Shown here: positions 1 to 9,006 of the stretch, piece after piece
Layout: each line of letters starts with the position of its first letter
Numbering within the stretch: position 1 is the stretch's first letter
Assembly: GCA_036525535.1 (NCBI GenBank)
Contig: DATDAH010000271.1
Coordinates: forward strand, 1-16,417
Direction of reading: 5' to 3'
Source of the DNA: DATDAH01 sp036525535
Lineage (GTDB): Bacteria > Actinomycetota > Acidimicrobiia > Acidimicrobiales > DATDAH01
Length of the DNA: 16,417 bases
The notes under the pieces: generated by a model
Databases searched by the model: none
What the model was told of the DNA's origin: nothing
The model's input: the letters and a program-made list of their open reading frames with translations, nothing else
Translations under genes and position numbers: made by a program

Positions 1-776
1 CTGATGGCCGTCTGGGACTGTTGCTGGTTGTACCCGCTCCCGTCGGCGTTGAGCTCGGGGTTGGCGAAGTTGGTCAACCGGTCCTGCTGGTAGTCGGCCA
101 GGACGTTGCTGTTCAGGATCCCGATGGTCCCGATGATCCCGATGAGCAGCAGGACGGCGAAGTGCCGGGGCCGGGCGCCGGCCACGAAGACGATCGCCAA
201 CGACATGACGCCGAAGACCAGCACCGTGCCCAGGTCGGGCTGCAGCATGATCAGGGCCATCGGCACGGCCGAGATGCCGAGGATGGTGGCCAGGCGCTTG
301 CCGTCGATGTCCTCCTTCTCCAGGGTGAGGAAGGCCGCCAGCCCGATGATCAGGGCCAGCTTGGCGAGCTCGGCGGGCTGGAGCTGGAAGCCGGCCACCT
401 CGAACCAGGCCTGGATGCCCTTGGACTCGGTGCCGAGCGGGGTGAGGACGGCGAAGAGGAGGAAGAGGGCGGCTCCGGCGATGGGGATCGCCCAGTCCCG
501 CAATCGGCGGTAGTCGAACGCCGCCATGGCGGCCATCAGCCCGACGCCGAGGACCACGAACATGGCCTGGCGCTGGAGGAAGTAGGTGGTGGGGTCGTCG
601 TCGGTCCCCCTGGTGGCGCTGTAGACCATCACCACCCCGAGCAGGGCCACGGCCACCGTGGACGCCACCAGGATCCAGTCCACGTGCTCGAAGCGCTCGG
701 GTACGACGAACGACCGGCGGATCGACGGGTTGCGGGACGGGGCCAGGCCGCCCCGGGCCACGGCGGGGGCGGTCAC
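1..776 (-). CDS. rodA: RodA, SEDS-family peptidoglycan glycosyltransferase (3' end cut by window edge)
   Basis: RodA polymerises lipid II into glycan strands for cell elongation, working in the membrane with the transpeptidase PBP2. The first 258 codons are present; the C-terminal part lies beyond position 1. I chose the GTG at 776-774 because it overlaps the PBP2 stop codon as GTGA, and the reading frame behind it is open to the edge. A basic N-terminal tail of about 35 residues is followed by hydrophobic segments. SEDS-type signatures are visible: YFLQRQ near residue 60, FQLQPAELAK near 130-139 (the QPSE-like motif), LQPDLGT, and the motif NP-x4-DG-x-GYNQQQSQTAI at the cut end. The conserved residues after GSGG are off the window. 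It is the last visible gene of the mre operon and is probably translationally coupled to the PBP2 gene. Family assignment is firm; RodA rather than FtsW is inferred from the mre/PBP2 context. Confidence 0.93.
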   Translation of the reverse strand, partial: MTAPAVARGGLAPSRNPSIRRSFVVPERFEHVDWILVASTVAVALLGVVMVYSATRGTDDDPTTYFLQRQAMFVVLGVGLMAAMAAFDYRRLRDWAIPIAGAALFLLFAVLTPLGTESKGIQAWFEVAGFQLQPAELAKLALIIGLAAFLTLEKEDIDGKRLATILGISAVPMALIMLQPDLGTVLVFGVMSLAIVFVAGARPRHFAVLLLIGIIGTIGILNSNVLADYQQDRLTNFANPELNADGSGYNQQQSQTAI

Positions 777-2926
777 GGGTCCGTCTCGGTCTGGACATCG
801 AGTGACGGCTCGGGCGTGGCGGGGACCGTCTCGACGAGGGGCAGGGGGACCTGGTTGCTGAGCCCGTCGAAGACGGCCCGGGCGACGGGCGCCGCCACCT
901 CACCACCGAACTGGTCGACGTCCTCGTAGATGACGGCGATCACGTACTCCGGGTTCTGACCCGCCCGGACCGGCCCGATGCCGACGTAGAGGGCCGAGTC
1001 GCCCTTGCCGTAGACCTGCGCCGTCCCGGTCTTCCCCGCGATCGGGAAGCCCGCCAGGTCGAACCCGTCGAAGGCCGGGCCCGACGTCCCGCCCTGGCTG
1101 CTCTGGGCGACGCCCAGCAGGCCGGCGATCATCGGGTCTCGCCACCGGGAAGGGATCTCGACGGCACCGACCTGGGTCGGGTCGACGGTGCAGAGCGCCC
1201 CCTCGTCGACGGTGCCGTCGTTGGCCACGCACGGCGTCCCCGGGTCTTCCTGCCAGGTGCCGGGGACCGGTCGGAGCGTCGCCATCCCGACATGGGGTCG
1301 GTAGAGCGTCCCGCCGTTGGCCAGGGCGGCGTACATGTTGGCCAGCTGCATCGGCGTGACGCCGAGGTCGCCCTGTCCGATGGCCATGTTGACCGTGTTC
1401 CCGGTGTGCCAGTCCCCGAAGGGATAGGCCGCGGGGTTCTCCTCGTGGAGCTCGGCGATGCGCTCCGGGGTGTACGCGAACCCGTTCTGTTCCTGGGGCA
1501 GGTCGATGCCCGTGTCCTCGGTGAACCCCCAGTCGACCGCTGTGTCCTGCAGGTAGCTCTCACCGAGCGAGTCCTTGTTGCCCCAGAGGTTGTCGCCGAT
1601 GCGGTAGTAGTACCAGTCACTCGAAACCGTGAGGGACCTCTGGAGATCCACCGTCCCGTTCGCCGTCTCGCCGGCGTTCTGGAACTGGCAGGACGGCTGG
1701 TCCTCGCAGCCCACGACCTCGTAGACGCCGTCGTCGTTGAAGGTGTCGCCCGGGGTGACGAGGCCCGACCGGAGCCCGGCGAGCGCAGTGACCGGCTTGA
1801 AGGTCGACCCCGGGGCGTAGACCCCGGAGATGACCTTGTTGCTCAGCCGGTTGCCGTTCTCCTCGTCGGTCAACATCGCGTACTCCTCGTCGGAGATGCC
1901 GTCGATGAAGTCCTGGGGGTTGTAGGTCGGGTAGCTGGCCATGGCGATGATCGCGCCGTTCCGAGGGTCCTCGACCACCGCGGCGGCGCCGGGCGAGGCA
2001 TTGGCCTCGGCCGTGGCCGCCAGCTGGGTCTCCAGCAGGGTCTGCACCTGGATGTCGAGGGTCAACATGACGTCCATCCCCGGCGTCGGTGCCCGGTAGC
2101 GGACCTGCCGGACCACGTTGTTGTCGGCATCGACCTCGAGGACGCGCACGCCGGGCTCGCCCCGGAGCCACGGCTCATAGGACGCCTCCACGCCGGTGCG
2201 TCCGATCTCGTCGGTCGCGGCATAGGGCTTGTCGGAATCAATCACCGCGTCGGTCTCCAGGTCCTCCTGGGTGATCCGACCGACGTACCCGAGGGCGTGG
2301 GCGGCGAGGCTCCCGTGGGGGTAGCGGCGCACCGCGATGCGGTCGACGTCGACACCCGGGTACAGCATCTGGTTCTCGGCCACCAGCACTTCGAGGTCCT
2401 CGGGCACGTCACTGGCGAGTGGCGTGGGCACGAAGGCCCCGAGGAAGTTGTTCTCCAGGGCGGCTTCGACGACGCCGACGTTCCACCGCGCGTCCTCGGC
2501 CGTCGCCATCGCGGCGTCGGCCGCAGCATCCGGGTCCTCGCCCGCGTCCTCGGCCGCCACTTCGGCGGCCGTGGCCGCGTCCTTCGGATCGACCGGCACG
2601 GCATAGCCGTTCAGGAGCTCGGCGATCCGACCGTAGATCTCGGCCCGCGCGTCGTCTTCGAACTCGGCGGCCTCGTCCAGGGCCTTGGTGTCGACGCGCA
2701 GCTGGCTGACCTGGCGGTTGTCGACCAGCACGTTGCGGTTGCGGTCATAGATCCGCCCCCGCGGGGCCTGTATGTGGATGGTGCGGATCGAGTTCTCCCG
2801 CGCCGTCTGGACAGAGGCCTCGCCCTCGACCGCGGTGAGGAACCAGAGCCGGGCCGTGAGCGCGCCGATGAGCGACAGGGCCACGATGGCCAAGGCGGAG
2901 AGGCGCATGCCCGTGGACGGGTTCAC
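773..2926 (-). CDS. mrdA: Penicillin-binding protein 2, class B peptidoglycan transpeptidase
   Basis: This D,D-transpeptidase cross-links the peptidoglycan made by RodA during lateral growth. It is anchored by one N-terminal helix (about residues 7-30) and acts outside the cytoplasm. The non-catalytic domain has the typical RGRIYDRN motif near residue 57. Catalytic motifs are complete: STFK with nucleophile Ser374 and Lys377, SSD at 435-437, and KTG at 632-634. At 717 residues it is longer than E. coli PBP2 (about 630). Part of the excess is an Ala/Asp/Glu-rich insertion at about 113-148. Two close cysteine pairs (407/413 and 566/579) sit in the extracytoplasmic part and could form disulfides. 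The start is GTG at 2926; an ATG six codons in (2908) is an alternative, and no clear ribosome site decides between them. It lies 19 bp after mreD and overlaps rodA by 4 bp. Confidence 0.95.
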   Translation of the reverse strand: MNPSTGMRLSALAIVALSLIGALTARLWFLTAVEGEASVQTARENSIRTIHIQAPRGRIYDRNRNVLVDNRQVSQLRVDTKALDEAAEFEDDARAEIYGRIAELLNGYAVPVDPKDAATAAEVAAEDAGEDPDAAADAAMATAEDARWNVGVVEAALENNFLGAFVPTPLASDVPEDLEVLVAENQMLYPGVDVDRIAVRRYPHGSLAAHALGYVGRITQEDLETDAVIDSDKPYAATDEIGRTGVEASYEPWLRGEPGVRVLEVDADNNVVRQVRYRAPTPGMDVMLTLDIQVQTLLETQLAATAEANASPGAAAVVEDPRNGAIIAMASYPTYNPQDFIDGISDEEYAMLTDEENGNRLSNKVISGVYAPGSTFKPVTALAGLRSGLVTPGDTFNDDGVYEVVGCEDQPSCQFQNAGETANGTVDLQRSLTVSSDWYYYRIGDNLWGNKDSLGESYLQDTAVDWGFTEDTGIDLPQEQNGFAYTPERIAELHEENPAAYPFGDWHTGNTVNMAIGQGDLGVTPMQLANMYAALANGGTLYRPHVGMATLRPVPGTWQEDPGTPCVANDGTVDEGALCTVDPTQVGAVEIPSRWRDPMIAGLLGVAQSSQGGTSGPAFDGFDLAGFPIAGKTGTAQVYGKGDSALYVGIGPVRAGQNPEYVIAVIYEDVDQFGGEVAAPVARAVFDGLSNQVPLPLVETVPATPEPSLDVQTETDP

Positions 2927-2945
2927 GGGCTGGTGTGGGAAGCGG

Positions 2946-3521
2946 TCATCGACGGAATCCGGTGGTCAGAGATCGGCGCCGGCCCCGCCCGGGAGCGAAA
3001 CTGCCCCGGCGGTGCGGTCGTGAGGGGAACCGCAGTCCGAGCGGCTCCCCCTCGGTCCAGGCCAGGATACGGATCGCGGGCAGCACTAAGACCGCGGCTG
3101 ACAGCGCGACCACACCGGCGATGACGAGGGTCTGCCCGTCGAGCCACTCCTCGTAGCCGAACACGCCCCCGACGGCGGCGTAGAAGAACACCGAAGCGGC
3201 GCCGGCCAGGGCCGCGCCGGGGATCGGGGCCCACCAGGTCGGGCCGACCACGGAGCGTTGGGCGCTCCCCACGAAGTAGCCGGCGAGGCAGTAGGTCAAG
3301 GCCGACAGGCCGAACGGGCCGGCGACCACGAGGTCCCAGAGGATCCCGGCGACGAAGCCGACCCGCGCCCCCCGCTCGGGGCCACCGGCGAGGCCGGCGG
3401 CCAGGGTCACGAGGAGGAGGAGATCGACCTGGACCCCGGCGATCGTCAGCCACGGGACCACGGCCACCTGGAGGAGCAGGGCGGTGACCAGGACGACCCC
3501 GGTGCGAACGGTGGTGGTCAT
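2946..3521 (-). CDS. mreD: Rod shape-determining membrane protein MreD
   Basis: MreD is a small integral membrane subunit of the Rod complex, thought to link MreC to the PBP2/RodA pair. The 191-residue product is mostly hydrophobic, with about five predicted membrane segments. It contains the family-like stretch GARVGFVAGILWDL followed by a small-residue-rich helix near residues 54-75. The last 30 residues are an arginine-rich hydrophilic tail, presumably cytoplasmic. The ATG at 3521 overlaps the mreC stop codon (ATGA), which supports this start and suggests coupled translation. MreD is poorly conserved in sequence, so the call rests on length, topology and position between mreC and PBP2. A longer reading frame in another phase across the same DNA is arginine/proline-rich shadow sequence. 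Confidence 0.88.
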   Translation of the reverse strand: MTTTVRTGVVLVTALLLQVAVVPWLTIAGVQVDLLLLVTLAAGLAGGPERGARVGFVAGILWDLVVAGPFGLSALTYCLAGYFVGSAQRSVVGPTWWAPIPGAALAGAASVFFYAAVGGVFGYEEWLDGQTLVIAGVVALSAAVLVLPAIRILAWTEGEPLGLRFPSRPHRRGSFAPGRGRRRSLTTGFRR

Positions 3522-4333
3522 CCGTTCTCACCGCTGCCTGCCACCGACGGGGTGAAGAGGAGGACGCCGACCTGGGTCAGGCGGTCGACGTCGGCGTAGG
3601 GGTCGATGAAGACCTCCTGCTGCAGGGGGTTGGCCGCCCCCCGCACCTGCACGGCCCGGCCCACCGGGACGCCCGGAGGGAAGTTGGACCCGTCAGGGCC
3701 GGCGGTGACGAACACGTCGTCGTCGGCCACCTCGGTCCCCGCGTTGAACGCACTCTCTATGAAGAGCGGCTTGCCCTCGCCCTGACCGTGGGCGATGCCC
3801 ACGTCGCCGCTCTCGGCGTGGCGGACGCCGACGTTCACGGTGGTGTCGGTGATCAGGCGGATGCGGGCGCTGGTGAACGTGACCGAGTCGACGACGCCGA
3901 CCAGACCGGCCTCCGTCTGCACCGGCATGTCGACCTCGATGCCGGCGTCGGCCCCCTTGTCGATCTCGATGGTCCGGTCGAAGTTGGACACGGCCTCGCT
4001 GATGACGTTGGCCGCCACCACCTCGACGCCCTCGGGGGGCGTCAGGCCCAGTTGCTCCTGCAGGCGACGGAGCTCGGCCTCGGCGTTGGCGGCCCGAGCC
4101 TCGACGCCCTCCAACTCGGCGATGCGGTTGCGCAGGCGTTCCACCTCGGCACCGTCGTCGCGACCGAAGACGACGTCACCGACGGCCCGGACGGGGCTGA
4201 GGACGCCGCTGACCCCACTTCGGACGAGGCCGATGGGGCCGATGCCCAACAGGTCGACGGCGAGGATGGTGATGGAGATGACGACGAGCACGGCCAGCGT
4301 GAAGCGGGACTGGCCCGGACCTCGGGACAACAC
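3518..4333 (-). CDS. mreC: Rod shape-determining protein MreC
   Basis: MreC is a bitopic membrane protein whose extracytoplasmic beta domain binds and activates PBP2 in the elongation machinery. The 271-residue product has one N-terminal transmembrane helix (about residues 11-31). A heptad-like coiled coil follows at about 60-97 (EVERLRNRIAELEGVEARA), then a beta-rich domain from about 104 to 260. That domain has typical MreC phrases such as EIDKGADAGIEVDMPV, GLVGVVDSV and RLITDTTVNVGVRH. Length and order are normal for the family. The start is GTG at 4333, 12 bp after the mreB stop; the stop overlaps the mreD start by 4 bp. Nothing appears broken. Confidence 0.95.
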   Translation of the reverse strand: MLSRGPGQSRFTLAVLVVISITILAVDLLGIGPIGLVRSGVSGVLSPVRAVGDVVFGRDDGAEVERLRNRIAELEGVEARAANAEAELRRLQEQLGLTPPEGVEVVAANVISEAVSNFDRTIEIDKGADAGIEVDMPVQTEAGLVGVVDSVTFTSARIRLITDTTVNVGVRHAESGDVGIAHGQGEGKPLFIESAFNAGTEVADDDVFVTAGPDGSNFPPGVPVGRAVQVRGAANPLQQEVFIDPYADVDRLTQVGVLLFTPSVAGSGENG

Positions 4334-4345
4334 GACGAGGAACCG

Positions 4346-5383
4346 CTACAGGCGGTTCGACGAGAAGAGGACCCCCTTGAGTGCCTCGAACTCCTCGAGC
4401 GACTGACCGGACCCCAACGCCACGGCGAAGAGGGGGTGCTCGGCGACCCGGACCGGCATGCCGGTCTCATGGGCCAGGCGCTGCGGGAACCCGTTCAGCA
4501 GGGCCCCGCCCCCGGCCAGCATGATGCCCTTCTCCATGACGTCGGCCGCCAGCTCGGGCGGCGTCTTGTCCAGTGTGGACTTCACCGCGTCGATGATGGA
4601 CGACACCGGCTCCTCGAGGCCCTCGCGCAGATCGCCCGTGGAGACCGTCACGGTCTTGGGCAACCCACTGACGAGGTCCCGGCCCCGGATCTCGGCCTCG
4701 AGCTCTTCCTTGAGCGGCCAGGCGGAGCCGAGGGCGATCTTGACCTCTTCGCACGTGCGCTCGCCGATGACGAGGCTGTACTCCTTCTTCATGTAGGCCC
4801 CGATGGCCTCGTCCAGCTCGTCGCCGCCAACCCGTGAGGAGTGTGCGGCCACGATCCCGCCGAGGGAGATGACGGCGACCTCGGTGGTGCCACCACCGAT
4901 GTCCACGATCATGTTGCCGGTCGGGTCCTGCACGGGCAGGCCGGAGCCGATGGCCGCGGCCATGGGCTCCTCGATGATGTAGGCCGGCTTGCGGGCGCCG
5001 GCGAACTCGGCTGCCTCCTGGACGGCCCGCTGCTCGACCCCGGTGATGCCGGAGGGCACGCAGATGACCATGCGGGGCTTCACCCACCGGCGCTGGTGCA
5101 CCTTGTGGATGAAGTAGCGGAGCATCTTCTCGCAGATGTCGAAGTCGGCGATGACGCCGTCGGCCAGCGGCCGGATGGCCTGGATGTGGGCCGGGGTGCG
5201 GCCGATCATGCGCTTGGCTTCGGCCCCCACCGCCAACGGACGGCCGTCCTTGGTGTTGATGGCCACCACGGAGGGCTCGTTCAGGACGATCCCCCGCCCA
5301 CGCACGTAGACGAGCGTGTTCGCGGTGCCGAGGTCGACGGCCATGTCCCGCCCCATGACCGTGGTGAACATGCTCTCGGACAT
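4346..5383 (-). CDS. mreB: Rod shape-determining protein MreB, actin homologue
   Basis: MreB forms ATP-dependent filaments on the inner membrane face that orient the Rod complex. The 345-residue product has the actin-superfamily nucleotide motifs in order: phosphate-1 DLGTANT at 17-23, phosphate-2 VDIGGGTTEV at about 160-169, and the adenosine motif LAGGGALL at about 289-296. EEPMAAAIGSGLPV, a typical MreB stretch, lies near residues 138-151. The start is ATG at 5383, with a GAGGA ribosome site at 5392-5388. An ATG four codons later is possible, but the first is better placed. MreB is the first gene of the elongation operon and follows a 157-bp non-coding gap with candidate promoter elements. 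The stop is TAG, unlike the TGA stops of the other genes on this strand. Confidence 0.97.
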   Translation of the reverse strand: MSESMFTTVMGRDMAVDLGTANTLVYVRGRGIVLNEPSVVAINTKDGRPLAVGAEAKRMIGRTPAHIQAIRPLADGVIADFDICEKMLRYFIHKVHQRRWVKPRMVICVPSGITGVEQRAVQEAAEFAGARKPAYIIEEPMAAAIGSGLPVQDPTGNMIVDIGGGTTEVAVISLGGIVAAHSSRVGGDELDEAIGAYMKKEYSLVIGERTCEEVKIALGSAWPLKEELEAEIRGRDLVSGLPKTVTVSTGDLREGLEEPVSSIIDAVKSTLDKTPPELAADVMEKGIMLAGGGALLNGFPQRLAHETGMPVRVAEHPLFAVALGSGQSLEEFEALKGVLFSSNRL

Positions 5384-5540
5384 CAGGTCCTCAGGGGTCG
5401 CTGTCGAGTCAGCGAAGCGCCGGCTGCCCGCAGCCTAGGTCAGATGACCCGGTTCCCTTGGACATCCCTACTCCACTCGCCAGAGCGAGATTGTAACCAT
5501 ATTGCAACGTCAGGGGCGAGCGTCCCCGACAGGGCAGGGG
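5384..5540 (-). promoter_or_regulatory. Intergenic region upstream of mreB, likely operon promoter
   Basis: This 157-bp gap between the ndk stop and the mreB start is the only sizeable break in the minus-strand gene chain, so a promoter for mreBCD-mrdA-rodA is expected here. Two candidate elements are visible on the minus strand. One is TAGGCT at 5437-5432, about 50 bp before the mreB start, resembling actinobacterial -10 boxes seen elsewhere in the window. The other is an AT-rich island at 5491-5507 containing TACAAT. Neither has a convincing -35 partner. A weak G/C-rich hairpin at about 5512-5526 downstream of ndk has no T tract. The promoter role is inferred from position. Confidence 0.4.
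5491..5507. repeat. AT-rich imperfect inverted repeat upstream of mreB
   Basis: TTGTAA and TTGCAA flank a 5-bp CCATA centre, giving a near-palindrome with one mismatch between the arms. It stands out because the surrounding sequence is strongly GC-rich. It could be a transcription-factor site or an AT-rich promoter core. No known operator is recognised. Confidence 0.3.
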
Positions 5541-5948
5541 TCACAGCTCGGGGAACCAGATCCCGATCTCGCGCTCGGCGGACTCGGCCGAGTCGGACCC
5601 GTGCACCAGGTTCTCGGTGAACGACGGGGACAGGTCCCCCCGGATGGTGCCGGGGAGGGCTTCGGCGGAGTTGGTGGCGCCCATCATCGTGCGCACGATC
5701 TGCCAGGTGCCGTCCGGGCCCTCGATGACCATGAACAGCGCCGGTGAGCGGGTGATGAAGTCGATCAGACCGTCGTAGAAGGGCTTGCCCTCGTGCTCGG
5801 CGTAGTGCTTGGCGGCCGTGTCCCGGTCGACCTGGCGCAGCTCGACGGCCACGGGCTTGAGCCCCTTGGCCTCGAGGCGGGCGAGGATCTGCCCCGAGAG
5901 CCCACGCTCCACGGCATCCGGCTTGGCAATGACAAGTGTGCGGTTCAT
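5541..5948 (-). CDS. ndk: Nucleoside diphosphate kinase
   Basis: Ndk transfers the gamma phosphate of ATP to nucleoside diphosphates through a phosphohistidine, balancing NTP and dNTP pools in the cytoplasm. The 135-residue product begins MNRTLVIAKPDAVERGL, the usual Ndk N-terminus. It contains the active-site signature NLVHGSDS with His116, RTMMGATN at about 86-93 for nucleotide binding, and ends WFPEL as is common for the family. The frame is open upstream to an ATG at 5975, but those nine extra residues have no counterpart in the family, so I chose the ATG at 5948. No strong ribosome site precedes either start. It lies 45 bp downstream of folC on the same strand. In Streptomyces a small DUF4233 gene sits between folC and ndk; it is absent here. 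Confidence 0.96.
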   Translation of the reverse strand: MNRTLVIAKPDAVERGLSGQILARLEAKGLKPVAVELRQVDRDTAAKHYAEHEGKPFYDGLIDFITRSPALFMVIEGPDGTWQIVRTMMGATNSAEALPGTIRGDLSPSFTENLVHGSDSAESAEREIGIWFPEL

Positions 5949-5993
5949 GGCGGCGGCGAGGCTACCGGCCCACATCGGCGCCGCACCACGCCC

Positions 5994-7292
5994 TCAGGCC
6001 AAGGACGAGCGGGCGGCGCCGACGACATAGAGGCTGCCGGTGACGATGATGCGGTCCTCACTGGTGGCAATGGCCTTGGCCCGCGCCAACGCTTCGGCGA
6101 CGTCGGGGACGACCTCGACTTCCAGGCCGGCCCGGGCGACGGCTTCGGCCACCTCCGTCGCCGGCAGGGCTCGGGGCGACGATGGGGTGGTGCAGATCAC
6201 CACGTCGTAGGCGGTGAGCTCGAGGGCCTCGATCATGGCGTCGGGATCGCGGCCGGCGAGCATGCCCAGGACGACGATGGTGCTGGTGACGTCGGCGAAG
6301 TCGTCGTGCAGGGTCGTGGTGAGGGCGGCCATCCCGTCAGGGTTGTGGGCGCCGTCGAGGACGACCAGGGGCTCCCGGCCCATGATCTCGAAGCGGCCGG
6401 GGATCTTCAGGTCGGCGAGGGACTCCCCCACCACGTCCGCGTCGAGGGGGCGGTCGAAGAAGGCCTCGGCGGCGGCTATGGCCAACGCCAGGTTCTCGCC
6501 CTGGTGCGCCCCGTGCACCGGCAGGAACACGTCCTCGATCCGCCCGCCGGGCGTGCGCACGTCCAGAACCCGCCCGCCCACGGCCACGCGGTTGTTCTCG
6601 GCCGCGAAGTCGCGGTCCCGGCGCCACGTCCGGTCGGGGCCCTCCGCCTCGAAGATCTTCTGGAGCTCCCAGTCGGGCTCGCCCAGCACGAGCGTGGAGC
6701 CGGGCTTGATGATCCCGGCCTTCTCCCCCGCGATCGCCTCCCGCCAACCGTCGCGGCCGTCGGTGTGGTCCTGACCGACGTTGGTGACCACGGCGACGAG
6801 GCCGTCGGCCACGTTGGTGGCGTCGTAGCGACCGAGGAGGCCGACCTCGACGACCGCGACATCGACGGCCTGCTGGGCGAACCAGGCGAAGGCAGCGGCG
6901 GTCACCAGCTCGAACCAGGTCAGCTCGCCGTCGACCAGCGGCTCGAGCGTGGCCAACTCGTCGAAGACCTCGGCCAGCTCCTCGTCGGGGATGGGTCGGC
7001 CGTCCCAGACCAGCCGCTCGTTGAGCGCCTCGAGGTGGGGGCTGGTGTAGAGGCCGACGGAGAGGCCGTGCCCCCGCAGGATCGCTTCGAGCATCCGGGC
7101 CGTGGAGCCCTTGCCGTTGGTCCCGGTCAGGTGCACGACCGGATAGGCGGTCTGGGGGTCACCCAGCACCCCGACCAACGACCGCATCCGGTCCAGCGAG
7201 AGGCCGTCGACCACGCCTGCGGTCACCGCACCGGCGCCCGCTTCCAGGTTGAGGTGGCCGTCCAGCCACGACCGCGCTTCGCGCGGGTTCAC
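5994..7292 (-). CDS. folC: Bifunctional folylpolyglutamate / dihydrofolate synthase
   Basis: FolC adds glutamate residues to folates and often also joins glutamate to dihydropteroate, in the cytoplasm. The 432-residue product shows the Mur-ligase-like fold motifs: P-loop GTNGKGST at 57-64, TSPHL at 84-88, the stretch EVGLLGRYDATN at 149-160, EKAGIIKPG near 190-198, GRFE near 299-302 and DGAHNP at 313-318. The third motif usually reads EVGLGGR-x-DATN, so Leu153 replaces a normally conserved Gly. The start is GTG at 7292, overlapping the stop of the upstream 141-residue gene as GTGA, which favours this start and coupled translation. In many actinobacteria valS lies just upstream of folC; here a different small gene does. 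Whether the enzyme has both activities cannot be read from the sequence. Confidence 0.95.
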   Translation of the reverse strand: MNPREARSWLDGHLNLEAGAGAVTAGVVDGLSLDRMRSLVGVLGDPQTAYPVVHLTGTNGKGSTARMLEAILRGHGLSVGLYTSPHLEALNERLVWDGRPIPDEELAEVFDELATLEPLVDGELTWFELVTAAAFAWFAQQAVDVAVVEVGLLGRYDATNVADGLVAVVTNVGQDHTDGRDGWREAIAGEKAGIIKPGSTLVLGEPDWELQKIFEAEGPDRTWRRDRDFAAENNRVAVGGRVLDVRTPGGRIEDVFLPVHGAHQGENLALAIAAAEAFFDRPLDADVVGESLADLKIPGRFEIMGREPLVVLDGAHNPDGMAALTTTLHDDFADVTSTIVVLGMLAGRDPDAMIEALELTAYDVVICTTPSSPRALPATEVAEAVARAGLEVEVVPDVAEALARAKAIATSEDRIIVTGSLYVVGAARSSLA

Positions 7293-7710
7293 GCGGCGCG
7301 GCGGCGGGCTGCCTCAGCGAGGTCCTGGGCCCGTTCGCGAGCCAGCTCGGTGGCCAGCTCGACCACCGGAAGCGCGACCTCGACGGCGTGCTCGACGCGG
7401 GGGCGGGTCGCCTCGTAGGCCTGCTCCAACCGGGGACGGGCCACCTCGTAGGCCTGCTCGGCCGTGTCCACTGCGCCGGTCCACGCGTCCTTGGCCACCT
7501 CGGCGTAGGCCGCGACTCCGGAGGTCGGCTTGGCCGAAGTGCGGTCCAGCACCCAGCCGACGAGGGCCCCGACCAGGGCTCCCTGGGCCGCACCGCGCAC
7601 GGCGTGCACGGCGACCACCTGCGGCGGATCGTCCTCGGCCCGCACGGTCTGGGCGACGGCGACCAGCGCGCCGACGGCGCCCCCGATCAGAGCGCCCCGG
7701 GCCGCCCGGT

Positions 7711-7714
<4 letters not shown>
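7289..7714 (-). CDS. Small protein with glycine-zipper segments and 11-residue amphipathic repeats, function unknown
   Basis: I do not recognise this 141-residue protein. The N-terminal half has two small-residue-rich hydrophobic segments of glycine-zipper type (about 7-21, RGALIGGAVGALVAV, and 40-57, RGAAQGALVGALVGWVL). They are separated by a charged linker and could insert in or lie on a membrane. From about residue 77 to the end it is built of 11-residue units: AYEVARPRLEQ at 88-98, with related units at 77-87, 99-109, 110-120, 121-131 and a final 10-residue unit. Ala leads most units, Glu/Gln often close them, and Pro sits at position 7 of three units. Such 11-mer periodicity is typical of membrane-surface amphipathic helices (apolipoprotein or synuclein style) or right-handed coiled coils. 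The frame is open to 7816, but the GTG at 7714 overlapping the clpX stop (GTGA) is the likely start. Its stop overlaps folC. Function is unknown. Confidence 0.72.
7411..7459. repeat. 33-bp-period direct repeat inside the 11-mer-repeat gene
   Basis: The 16-bp sequence CCTCGTAGGCCTGCTC occurs at 7411-7426 and again exactly 33 bp later at 7444-7459. It encodes the shared start of two successive 11-residue units and suggests that the repeat array grew by tandem duplication. The remaining units are more diverged at the DNA level. Confidence 0.85.
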
Positions 7715-8985
<1,271 letters not shown>

Positions 8986-8993
8986 CTCGAGAT

Positions 8994-8999
8994 CCCCCT
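8994..8999 (-). promoter_or_regulatory. Ribosome binding site of clpX
   Basis: AGGGGG on the minus strand lies eight bases before the GTG start of clpX. It is the clearest Shine-Dalgarno-like sequence in the minus-strand chain and fixes the clpX start. Most neighbouring genes instead rely on overlapping stop and start codons. Confidence 0.65.
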
Positions 9000-9006
9000 G
9001 TCGGTG

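Noticed and set aside
21..929. A 302-codon plus-strand frame at the left edge
   Set aside because: It is antisense to rodA, whose SEDS motifs and coupled start are clear. The product is rich in Asp, Gly, Glu and His in a way typical of shadow frames.
5512..5526. G/C hairpin after ndk as an intrinsic terminator
   Set aside because: The stem is short with a mismatch, and no T tract follows on the minus strand.
5949..5975. Nine-codon N-terminal extension of ndk
   Set aside because: The family N-terminus begins at the internal ATG (MNRTLVIAKPDAV), so the upstream ATG is unlikely to be used.
7411..7459. Short direct repeats as a possible CRISPR array
   Set aside because: The repeats are in coding sequence, with a 33-bp period equal to one 11-residue protein unit and no unrelated spacers.
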